From Chara braunii (taxonomy: Eukaryota; Streptophyta; Charophyceae; Charales; Characeae): DNA of 37,961 nt. This document shows, piece after piece, positions 20,065 through 28,795 of this stretch (the first letter of the stretch is position 1; the number at the start of each line of letters is the position of its first letter). The translations under genes were made by a program, and so were the position numbers. Location of the stretch: NCBI GenBank assembly GCA_003427395.1, contig BFEA01000098.1, positions 2,778,102 to 2,816,062 on the forward strand. Reading direction: 5' to 3'. The notes below the pieces were generated by a model. That model had not been told where the DNA came from, made no database searches, and saw only the letters and a list, made by a program, of their open reading frames with translations.

Positions 20065-20455
20065 GCCCGGGCGGGGTCAGTCAGCCCCGGCCCCTAGGCA
20101 ATTCAGAATGCTTGTTCTTACCCATCAGGGCTTTAGCACGAGTCTGTATCTCAACAGTTCACCTACAGCACCGCGTCCCAGGGCGAAACGGGGCGCGGCT
20201 CCGGCGCAACCACGACAGCAGTTTGTGATTGTACCTCAGGCAACCCCATGAATACGACATACCCCAACGCGGCCCCGTCGCAGTCTCGCGTCCCAAAACG
20301 GGACAAACTAAGAGGGAGATTTTTAAAAGATAAAAGTAGTAAAAGTGCGACGGGGAAAATAGCGGGCGGCCCTACAGATCGTGCCCGACGATAAAACCAG
20401 AGGGGGATAGCCCCACCGGGCCCTTAACCCCCTCGATTTCCTCCACGCCGCTCCG

Positions 20456-20545
20456 CTGTTACTGCACTGACACCCGCTGATCTTGACCCCTGGACCGCCG
20501 TAGCAATAGCCCAACACTGTAACCTATAGGGCTATGCCCCAACTT
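20456..20545 (-). repeat. Weak tRNA-like module
   Basis: On the minus strand CATAGCCCTATAGGTTACAG has an A-box-like part, and GGTCAAGATCA further on is B-box-like with two or more mismatches. It sits where copies 1 and 2 carry their clearer module. Low certainty on its own. Confidence 0.35.
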
Positions 20546-21096
20546 GAGACCAACAGGCGCGACCGACTATATAAAGTGGTGCCGCGCCAATATTCAGGGC
20601 CACGAAAACGCCCTGGCCACTCCCTCCATCCGTATCTGCATATATGGCCACGAAACATCCGCGCCGGCCTACCGAACACATCTCAGACGCCACACTATTA
20701 TCGGCGCCGTCCTGTCGATGCCAGCGTCGAGGTCGTTCCCCGCACGAGCGCAGGTCGCAGTCAAACGTAGCCAAAATTTCCTTTAGGTCCTAGTTTAATC
20801 AAATGTAAATAATTATTAATAATATTGTTAAGCAAAGTGACCGATGTCCGGCCGACTTTACGATCAACAGCGGAAAAGAAATCACGCGTGCCTTAAACCT
20901 TCGCGCCCATGCACTCTTTACTCTAGTTCGTCATCCCGTCAACGATATCACAGTCACAACCGCGCCTAGCGAGGTATACTTAACTTTGAGCCAACCATTC
21001 CTATCACTTGCAAAAACCCAGGGCGGATACCCTTGTAAGGGTATTCACACCGACAGCCTATCGGACCATATTAAGCGACGTCCCCGTCGCTTCGCC

Positions 21097-22131
21097 AAAT
21101 TGGAAAGCTATAAATCCATCCACACCCCAAATGCTGACGAAAACAGGAGCCAATCCGATTAGCCGACAAACACAGGGTAGAGGCCTCCATCAAACCATGC
21201 CTTCAGAACTATATGCTGCCAGGTTTCTAGCCCGGGCCTCTCATCGCCCAAAAATTAGGATGCTGACAGCATAAATTCCAAAGACCTTCCCAATCGTCCT
21301 CTCCCCGGTCCTAGACAACCTTCGGCTTCTCGTTGGGTGTTCCTAGTCCTGACAAAAACTAAGGACGCGGGCCTTAATCGAGACCTTTGAAGGCACTCTC
21401 GCCTTCCTTCTAAAAAATCTCTCGCAATCAAATACACATAGGTATATATGTATACTTAATATCCGCTCAGCTCTTTCTGCAGTCTGGTACAGAAAGGCTA
21501 GGTCTTCATCTTGGCCCACCATAGCCTGGCTGATCAGACCAGGACCACGGCCCACCGCATTGTTGTTTAGCAGCAGTACCCTCGTTGGTTACGTAACGAT
21601 AGGTTTTCTCCTGATAAGCATTCAATCAAGATTTTCCAAAAAAAGTTTTCGACTATCACTATCCCGCGGAGTAATTTCCCTGGGGCGAGCACCCCCCTTA
21701 AATTCTTACCCACGCGGTCCCACAGCCAGGTTGCGCCGGCTAGCAGCCATCCAATGGGGTTACGCCTTAGAGGTACTAACTTTTTTTCCGTTAGCTTGAC
21801 CTTTCTTCAATATGTCTCAGAATTAGCACCAGTGGTTAGACTGGGGCGTCGCAAAACAAAATCACTGGCCCACTGCGCGATATGCAGGGGTCCGAAGACA
21901 TTTACCAACCCTCCTTCAATAGGCATGACATCCTTCGCACGCTTACAAACAAAATCACCGCTAAATCCACCAGGCCGTGACCCCTGGCTTGATCAGAGCC
22001 AACAGCCACCCACCCTGAGACATCTCTCGCCCTGCACTCATTGCGGCTTCCTCCAACATTCCAAACAAAAGCGGCCCTTTTAGTCAGACTTTATCACTCG
22101 TCAGACAACTTACCATGTCATAAATCAGTTT
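21097..22131. other. Unassigned stretch, no gene seen
   Basis: Mixed-composition DNA. I recognise no open frame and no second copy; CCTGG/CCAGG half-sites recur around 21525-21545. Confidence 0.5.
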
Positions 22132-22345
22132 ACTCACCTTTGAAGGTGAGTCTCCCAATAACAAAAACACCCCCTTTGCCAAAATCCAAGGGACTCTCAT
22201 CATAAACAAAACACCCCCTCTTCCAAAAATCACGAGGGGTCTCGCCACAGAATAAAACACCCCCTCTTCCAGAAATCACGAGGGGTCTCATCATAACCCA
22301 CAACATCACAAAACATCCCCTTTTCCAAAATCCAAGGGGGCTTAT
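22132..22345. repeat. Tandem hairpin array 5 (4 units plus lead hairpin)
   Basis: It opens with a perfect hairpin ACTCACCTTTGAAGGTGAGT (22132-22151). Four units then share the loop core TTCCAAAAATCAC or close variants, at about 22169, 22213, 22259 and 22317. Arms are CCCTT/AAGGG in unit 1, ACCCCTC/GAGGGGT-type in units 2 and 3, and CCCCTT/AAGGGG in unit 4, so the C-T/A-G and C-C/G-G arm positions change in pairs. Spacers contain ATCATAAACAAAACA repeats. Confidence 0.85.
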
Positions 22346-22897
22346 CATAAAACAAACATCACTGAGAGATCATCTTATGGGTCCTCATCACAATTTAAGC
22401 AATCAATAATCAACATGGTAAGCATTTTGAGCCTCCAGGGCTCATAAACCTTCAAAATCCTCACAACCTTTCACAGACGGACTGCACTTTCTCCCCTTAT
22501 ACTCTGCCTTATCAGCTGCCCGTGGGCAGGTCGTACAAGTATACCGAGGAGTAGACAGTTTTGCTTACAATCATATTCACAGCACCCATGACACATAAGA
22601 GGTTTTTCACACATTGTCCACACACACTCGTCATGCATAAGAGTACAACCACACATGTGAGAGAGACAAGTGATCGTCACATATAAGAATGGTCCCTGAA
22701 ATAAAACCTCATCATAATATACACTCAGGGAATAAACTGTCTCACACAGAAAATGTCTCAAAATCATAGCTCACTCAACTCAAGCCACACCAAATCCACA
22801 CTAACAACTACCCCTAGAATACATATCAGATCTGTCTCTCAAAGGCCAGGGCGTAGGCCACCTAAATATGTACATGCCTCATCTAAATCACCGTGCC
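22346..22897. other. Unassigned stretch, no gene seen
   Basis: AT-leaning DNA next to array 5, ending at the sharp left edge of the 1.65-kb duplicated block. Confidence 0.5.
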
Positions 22898-23680
22898 TCG
22901 AATTCCACAAAAACAATCATCCAGTCGCCAACGAGAAGTTAGTTGCCGATAATAACTTTGATGCAGCCGACAAGGTAGTCGACCTGCCTTAGTTTTGACT
23001 TGATGAGACGCACCGCCAAAGTTATTCATTCCAACTGACGCCGACCTATGATTGGACACCCATACGCCTGTCTCCATACATTCTTAATCTTCCTGGATGA
23101 CAAATTGCTTCGCGAATGATTCTTGATCCGGGGCATTGCTTGACGTGTTGCATGCCTCTTCCTCTAGGAAATGGTCTGTGGATACTCCTTCCCCTCGCCT
23201 GAGTTCGAAGACTCAGATCTCAGAGGTTGGGCCGTCACCACCGAGTCGGCAAAGTACTACCCCCGACGAGTCGGATTCACTCCAAGTCGATAACAGGGCC
23301 GACTCCGAAAGCATACGAACCCCCGTCTTGGATGCCTCTTAGAGAAAAGAGAACGCGTTCACTGCAAGTAGTTTTCAATTATTCTCATTTCTTCTTGGTT
23401 CTCTGTAACCCATACATAAAGAAACTGAAAGAGATTGAGAATGAGAGTCACTTTGACAGGTATAGATATAGAAGGTCATTCCAGATAAAATGTGTCAATC
23501 CTGGGAAAATGCTAAGTCCAATCGACTGCATTTTCACTTTATTCAGAAGTTTTATTTCATGGCACTCGTTGAAATTACTCGTTTCAGAACTCAAATACTT
23601 TTGTCATGCAGACCCAAGATCGAATCCCGTAGGATTCGATGAAATTTTCCAACCTTTTTTTTTTTTTTTTTTTTTTTTTC

Positions 23681-23725
23681 CGACCATTTCTCGTTTTATG
23701 CGTGTCATTCTTGCACAGGGGCTAT
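23681..23725 (-). pseudogene. U6 snRNA 3'-end fragment with A-tail
   Basis: The minus strand reads TATAGCCCCTGTGCAAGAAT, GACACGCATAAAACGAGAAA, TGGTCGG then about 26 A. It has two C-to-T type changes relative to copy 1 (GGCCCC to AGCCCC, GCGC to GTGC), consistent with decay of CG-rich DNA. Confidence 0.85.
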
Positions 23726-23823
23726 ACTCACCCGCACGCGGCCGATCTGGGCCGCGTGATCTTCACGATCGGGCAATCAGATTCAACCGCGCTGAATTCA
23801 AAAAGTAGGGGTTCAGATCCAAA

Positions 23824-23918
23824 AGGAGCTAGCCTAGCGATATATGCGATTCTCAGATTCGATCCTGGTACCTACCGGGTGAAAGTCTGGTGCTGTAACC
23901 TACTGGGCTAGCTCCTAT
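23824..23918 (-). repeat. tRNA-like (SINE-type) module, best copy
   Basis: On the minus strand TAGCCCAGTAGG fits the pol III A box well and GGATCGAATCT fits the B box, 33 nt apart as in tRNAs. TTTCACC lies in the anticodon position (TTC would suggest a Glu-type ancestor, speculative). The flanks GGAGCTAGC and GCTAGCTCC (23824-23832, 23906-23914) can pair, which would close the fold like an acceptor stem. No intact tRNA gene is implied. Confidence 0.7.
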
Positions 23919-24551
23919 CATGGTAGTGCTAAGAGCAGCTCTTCTATATGAAAAGTTGGCCCAATCGCTATCCCTCATGCCAGGGCTTTGCAGGCCCTGC
24001 CTGCCTATGGCCTCGCAGGCCCTGCCCGCCTGCCTGCGGCCTTGCAGGCCTTGACTGCCTGTGGCCCTGCAGACCCTGCCGGCAAGCCTTCCCCGTCGGC
24101 TGGCCGCGGGACCCTGGCATTGGCCTAGCAACCCCCTGGCTCGGTGTCAACCCCTGCAGTCCTGGCAATTAAACTTTTTCCCATTCCCCTTACGTCTCGG
24201 CCCTATACCGGCGCATCCATTTTTTTAGCCTATTCAGACCCTGAATCGCTCGGCTTACCAGCCGCGCGACTTTATTTTAGGTAGAATAGGTTTAGTTTTA
24301 CCTTCCTATGTCCGCACATACCCGCGGCTTCGACAAAAGCGAAGCATTACCCTTCACATCCGTTACTCCTGGCCGCCACACGTGTTCGGACTGACGTCCG
24401 AAAACTTTTTTGTTCGTGAGTCATAGGTCAGGTCCGAATAAACATTGGCAACGTCAGTCTCATCAAGTTCTTCAATTCAACGAGAAGGTCGGACAACGTC
24501 CGACGTTGAAAAACCCCGGCAAATACCCTTGTGAGGGTATTTGCCCCGACA

Positions 24552-24688
24552 ACGGGATTATTTTTGTGTCATTCCTGAGTTGTCTCTTGTTTTTTATATA
24601 AATTTCTTTTGTATTGTTTTAACTCTGCATGATATAGCCAGGAGGACTCCCGCGATTTGCAAAAAGGCGGGAGCCGATGCGAGCGATA
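24552..24688 (+). mobile_element. LTR family A fragment (3' end)
   Basis: GGGATTATTTTTGTGTCATTC... to GGCGGGAGCCGATGCGAGCG matches 28669-28795, the last ~130 bp of the complete plus-strand LTR. Only this end remains. Confidence 0.75.
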
Positions 24689-25381
24689 ACGGTTAGACCC
24701 TTAAATGATGCAATAGCCTTACCGGGATGATTGAAGTGCTACGAAGTGTTGTCCTATTCATTCACAGTACGAATTGATGCTTATGGCAAGACCACTTTGA
24801 CAACACACAGCTCTTTAGCACTATGCAGGGCACAACTCACTGTACACCTTGTTCGCACACCATACAAATTTGTAAGGGGAGACTCGTAGCCCTTTCGATA
24901 CTCCCTTAGAAAGACAGGAAGTGTGTACCTTCGGTGACCAGGGATTAAGGATTGTATGTTTATATATATATATATATATATATCGTTCTGAGTTTCCATA
25001 TCATACTGCTGAAGTAAATGGACTGATGCAAATAACCCTTTTCCCTCGGGAAAAAAATTTAAGCCCCTCAGGTTTTGACGGTCAAATTATAATTCATATC
25101 GACTTCTATCAAGCTCACACATGTCATTAGTTATTTGCCTATCAGCTGGTACCTGAGCAAATTTAATGAAGGCCACGCCCCTCAACCTCCCCTTTAATCA
25201 AGAACACACTCTGACAGAGGATTCGCTAGTCCCCGTCGAGTATGTAATTGACTAGGAGGTAAGCAATCGTCCTTAAAATTACCTTTTGCCCGAAGAAGAG
25301 TCGCCAAGTTCTCCCCGATCAGAAAAGCATGAAACAAACACCCAATCAGTCCCTTTATACAACCGGGAACAGGAGACACGT
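24689..25381. other. Unassigned stretch with (TA)n
   Basis: No gene seen. A (TA)n microsatellite of about 11 units occupies 24961-24983. Confidence 0.55.
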
Positions 25382-25741
25382 TGTCGAGCACATCGACCCC
25401 CACTTTTTCGCAAAGTGCAAGAGCCCTTCCGACCATGTTACATAGGAACAAAACAAAAAGAAAACCAAGAGACAACTTATGAGTGACGCAAAATAACCCC
25501 ACGAGCCGCCGAGACGGTCGCGGTCGTGTCCTCCCTTCCCCACTCTAGCTGGGTGTGCCGGCTGTACCTCCCGCGGTCCCCTATGACAGGATAGGTTCCC
25601 GCGGGGCACAACTTACCTTCCCTAATGGGGTTGTTACCACCCTTAGGGGCGTATCCCTACCGAGCTACTCACCCACGTGCAGAAGCTTTTAAATGCAGTC
25701 GCAAAGATAGGTAAGTTGAGAGCGTTTGCTCGCTCTCTATA
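25382..25741 (-). mobile_element. LTR family A, truncated minus copy beside E3
   Basis: Starts TGTCGAGCACATCG and matches the other family A LTRs through GGTAAGTTGAGAGCG...TGCTCGCTCTCTATAG, then stops. About 110 bp of the U3 side are missing. It joins the left end of the E3 internal region, which is in the opposite orientation. Confidence 0.8.
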
Positions 25742-25742
25742 G

Positions 25743-25778
25743 TTCCTCAACTGGAGGAAATGCTGCTTGGAGAAGCAG
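25743..25778. repeat. Two hairpins at the left edge of E3
   Basis: TTCCTC-AACTG-GAGGAA (25743-25759) and CTGCTT-GGAG-AAGCAG (25763-25778). They appear to correspond to TGCCTCA/TGAGGCA (4545-4564) and CATTTGCT-GGAC-AGCAAATG (4576-4595) of E1: order and loop sequences are alike while arms differ. Flanking similarity is weak, so homology is likely but not certain. Confidence 0.6.
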
Positions 25779-26284
25779 TGCTGGTGTAAGTGCTGCAAGA
25801 TGAGGGGAGAGGTTGCTGGTGGAGAGTTGAAGGTCTGCAGGATGAGGGAAAACGCTGCTGGAGGAGCACAGGCCAGGGCAACCATAACCAAGGGCGGAAG
25901 ACTCTCTGCCCCACCCTTGTGCTGGTGTTGTGGCGGTGAGGTTGTGCTAAGGGCCAGCAGCGCAGCAAGGCATACCTTAGTTTGTGGGGTTATGTCGCAA
26001 AGATTTCGACATGGTGGCAACATGGTGGGGAGATGCTGCCAGACAACCATGATACTAGTTTTAACGGCGCGACGAGCGACAGTCCCGCAATTATTTTCTT
26101 TTAGGTGCGCGACTGTTATGGTGGATCCCAGTGTGGCCTAGAGGTTGGGCTAACACTCGTGCACGGTTGGGTCTGTGTGGCAGTGGTGTGTGGACCAACG
26201 ACACAAAATGAAGTGAGTGCACGCGGAGATAGTCATTGGGGCTCTCCGCACCTGTGGTTTTCACCAGGGGCCACCTTTTTTTCT

Positions 26285-26640
26285 ATGTTGCATAACGTAC
26301 ACGTACGGGGTTTTTCCGTACGAAACGTACAGGTAATATCTGTACGGGATCTGTACGGGAACCTGTNNNNNNNNNNNNNNNNNNNNNNNNNNNNNNNNNN
26401 NNNNNNNNNNNNNNNNNNNNNNNNNNNNNNNNNNNNNNNNNNNNNNNNNNNNNNNNNNNNNNNNNNNNNNNNNNNNNNNNNNNNNNNNNNNNNNNNNNNN
26501 NNNNNNNNNNNNNNACCGGATTAAAAAAAAAAAAAAAAAAAAAACTCGTACGGGACCCCTAGCGTACGAGTAGCATACGAGTACAAGATTATGAATCCGT
26601 ACTCGTACGAGGGTCCGTACAAGTGGCAATGCAACTTTTT
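26285..26640. repeat. CGTACG-rich inverted repeat around an N gap
   Basis: The left part (26291-26366) contains CGTACACGTACGGGG and repeated TGTACGGGA; the right part (26515-26625) starts with about 22 A and then has CTCGTACGGGACCCCTAGCG and CGTACGAG words in inverse sense. It resembles the two modules in the transposon at 7327-8996. It interrupts the E3/E1 alignment. Confidence 0.7.
26367..26514. other. Assembly gap (148 N)
   Basis: Run of N in the middle of the CGTACG inverted repeat; a strong hairpin is a plausible reason for the break. Confidence 0.95.
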
Positions 26641-26719
26641 TTTTACAATGCATGGTGCGAGCGGTTTTGAGTTCTGTATCGTCTGGTGTTGCGGGCGATG
26701 GTGTAGGATTGCCTAGGAC

Positions 26720-26800
26720 CACATCTTGGGACCATCTTGGGACCATCTTAGGACCATCTTGGAACCGAGTGGCACCATCTTGGGACCAAGTGGGACCAAC
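26720..26800 (+). repeat. Short tandem GGGACCATCTT repeat
   Basis: Five to six degenerate units of GGGACCATCTTG / AGGACCATCTTG / GGCACCATCTTG. E1 has only single equivalents (GGACCATTTTAGGACC near 5455), so this expanded in E3. Confidence 0.75.
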
Positions 26801-28341
26801 TTGGGGTACGAACGCATTTGTTTAAGGTGGTGTGGATTTGTTTAAGGTGGTTTGGAAGTATCCTTGGTGGTCAAGGTGCGATTGAGACTGCGTTGGGACC
26901 AGTCTAAGAAGGGATCAATTTGGGATATTAGGACCATGTGAAAACTCGTTTGTGTGAACACCCTCTTGAAGGGCTATCTCGCTTGAGTTTTTTTGTGGCC
27001 CAGCCTCCGCTCTTTTAGACACTTGGAGGAGGACGCAGATTGTGACTCAGGAGAAAGGGCACAACCTATGCCGTTGTGGGCTACATATTTTCATTTTTCA
27101 CGACAATCATTTTCTTTTGATTGAAATATTATTCGACTTTCTTGAGTGAGTCAATCCAAACTTCACTCAAGGTCAGTTAAATGACTCGGATTTCTTTTCA
27201 CACCTGTGTGAACCCACACTTTGCTTGACTCTTTTTGTTTTGAATGTTCAAAAGCAAAGGTAGAGGAAAGTTGTGCGTCTCATGCATGTGAATGAAAATG
27301 TCTGACTTTGAGTGTGGGTTTTGCTTGTTTTCCCAAACTTGTTTGCTTTGGATGAGTGTGCAGTTATGTAGAAGGATATTTGCAAAAATGTTTGATTTAT
27401 GCCTATCTTGGACCGATGAAAAAGATTGTCTCCCTCCTGCCTTTTTGTAAAGAAAACTTTGTCATTTTGAAAGTGGTTAATCCAATGTGCATTGAAAAAA
27501 AATGGATTTAAATAAAGAAGATAATATTGAATTGGACTTAGTATTTTCGCAGGATTTACCCTTTCTATCTTGAATGATCTTATTTACCTATACATATCAA
27601 AATGATTCTCATTCTTTATCTCCTCTGACTCTTTTCATCTAAGTTACCTTGAATTTAAGAGAAATAAGAATAATTGAAAGTTACTTGCATTGGACATATT
27701 CTCTTTCTCCAGGAAGCATTTGGGGTAGGGTTTCGTTGCTTTAGGAATCGACCTTGTTATCGACCTAGAGTGGACCGTTTTACGGGGGGGTACTCTGTCG
27801 ATTCGGTGGAGACGACTCAAATTTTAAGATCCGAGCTTCGTGCTTGGGCAAGGAGGAGTACCCCAGACCACTTCCTAGAAAAAAAGACATGTAACACTTC
27901 AAGTAATGCACCTGATCAAGAGTCATCCGCAAAGCAGCCCGTCATCCAAAAAAATTGGGGATGTATGGAGACCGGTGTGTGTGTGCTTAATCTTAGGTCC
28001 GCAGTACAGTGGAATGAATAACTTTGGCAACGCGCCTGATCAAGTCAAAACTAAAGCAGATCGATTACCTTATCGGTTGCATCGAGGTTGTTGTCGAAAA
28101 GCAACTCCTTGTTGGCGGTCGTATGATTTATTTTGTGGAATTCGACCTAGGGTGGCCGGGTTATTTCGATATTAAGTTATTGGATCAATTTGGATGTATC
28201 AAAGGATGATTTTTATTCTTTTCGTTATCATTTCATCATATTGGATATATTTCTGTCAACCACGATCGAATTCTTTTGATGCAATTATGTATGGTTGTAT
28301 AACTTTCTTTTGACAGTGTGTCTAAGAGAATAGAATTAAAT

Positions 28342-28795
28342 TGGGGTTTCACGCTTGGTTGAGACATCCTAGTGGACCGAGGTTTGAATGGACGACATCC
28401 GGGTCTGCTTGGCGTTAACCAATCGTATTTATACTACAATGAACAAGCAAACACCCTCGACTGACCTACCTCTGCAATTGCATCTAAAAACTTTCGCACG
28501 TGGGTTAGTAGCTCGGTAGGGATACATTGCTAAGGGTGGCGACAACCCCTTAGGGAAGCACGTTGTGCCCCGTGAGAACCTATCCTATCGTAGGGGACCG
28601 CGGGAGGTACAACTGACGCATCCGGCTAGAGCGGCGAAGGAGTGATGCGGCCACGCCCGTCTCGCCGGTTCGCGAGATTATTTTGCATCATTCCCGAGTT
28701 GGCCCTCTTTTGCTTTGTTTTACTCAATGACATGCGTGACATGGCCGGGAGGGCTCTCGCCTTTGCGAAAAAGGCGGGAGCCAATGCGCTCGACA
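28342..28795 (+). mobile_element. Complete LTR family A (3' LTR of E3), 454 bp
   Basis: Begins TGGGGTTTCACGCTTGG and ends AATGCGCTCGACA. It aligns in reverse with 9204-9675 over its full length. It is preceded by the E3 internal region and is not followed by a tRNA-Asp primer-binding site (flank ACGTGACAAAATG), so it is a 3' LTR. Confidence 0.85.

Larger units (their letters stand above)
19977..21096 (-). mobile_element. tRNA-like/U6 composite repeat, copy 3
   Basis: On the minus strand: a lead-in with CGACG/CGTCG hairpin (21074-21090), TGTCGG with an ACCCTTACAAGGGT hairpin (21022-21055), about 500 bp, a weak tRNA-like module (20456-20545), then about 400 bp ending in a nearly complete U6 snRNA copy. 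The 400-bp body aligns with 34650-35100 of copy 4 (for example TGTATCTCAACAGTTC here, TGTATTTCAACAGTTC there), while copies 1 and 2 have another body. This is a second subfamily with the same order of parts. Confidence 0.6.
22898..24551 (-). repeat. 1.65-kb duplicated block, copy 2
   Basis: Direct copy of 9864-11515. It contains the inverted family A 3' region (22898-23654) and the nested composite (23655-24551). No LTR lies to its left, where similarity stops abruptly within TCGAATTCC; to its right a family A LTR fragment in plus orientation follows the TGTCGG end. It is therefore a broken piece of an E2-like element. Confidence 0.85.
23655..24551 (-). mobile_element. tRNA-like/U6 composite repeat, copy 2
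   Basis: Same order as copy 1: TGTCGG hairpin end (24519-24551), ~600 bp body, tRNA-like module (23853-23918), GGCCGCGTG/CACGCGGCC-type hairpin, U6 3' end (23681-23725), A-run of about 26 (minus strand). It derives from the same insertion as copy 1 and is not an independent event. Confidence 0.65.
25743..28341 (+). mobile_element. Family A element E3, internal 3' region
   Basis: Diverged direct repeat of the E1 block (4545-7162), followed immediately by a complete plus-strand LTR. Shared landmarks: AGTGTGGCCTAGAGGTTGGG near 26130; the CCTCTTGAAGGGC element near 26965; CTTGAGTGA...TCACTCAAGG near 27143; TTCACACCTGTGTGAA near 27208; GGAAGCAT near 27713. The stretch AAGAGAATAGAATTAAA just before the LTR is purine-rich and could act as the polypurine tract. 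There is no coding frame. The CGTACG block at 26285-26640 is an insertion absent from E1. Confidence 0.7.

Noticed and set aside
23227-23808. 193-codon plus-strand frame
   Set aside because: It crosses the inverted family A 3' region, the poly-T tract and the antisense U6 fragment, so it is a chance frame through non-coding repeats.
25643-26141. Overlapping frames of 135 and 124 codons on opposite strands
   Set aside because: They lie in the E3 non-coding region; the homologous E1 segment does not preserve either frame.
26105-26746. Open frames of 139 and 161 codons spanning N
   Set aside because: They remain open only because the 148-bp gap is counted as unknown residues.
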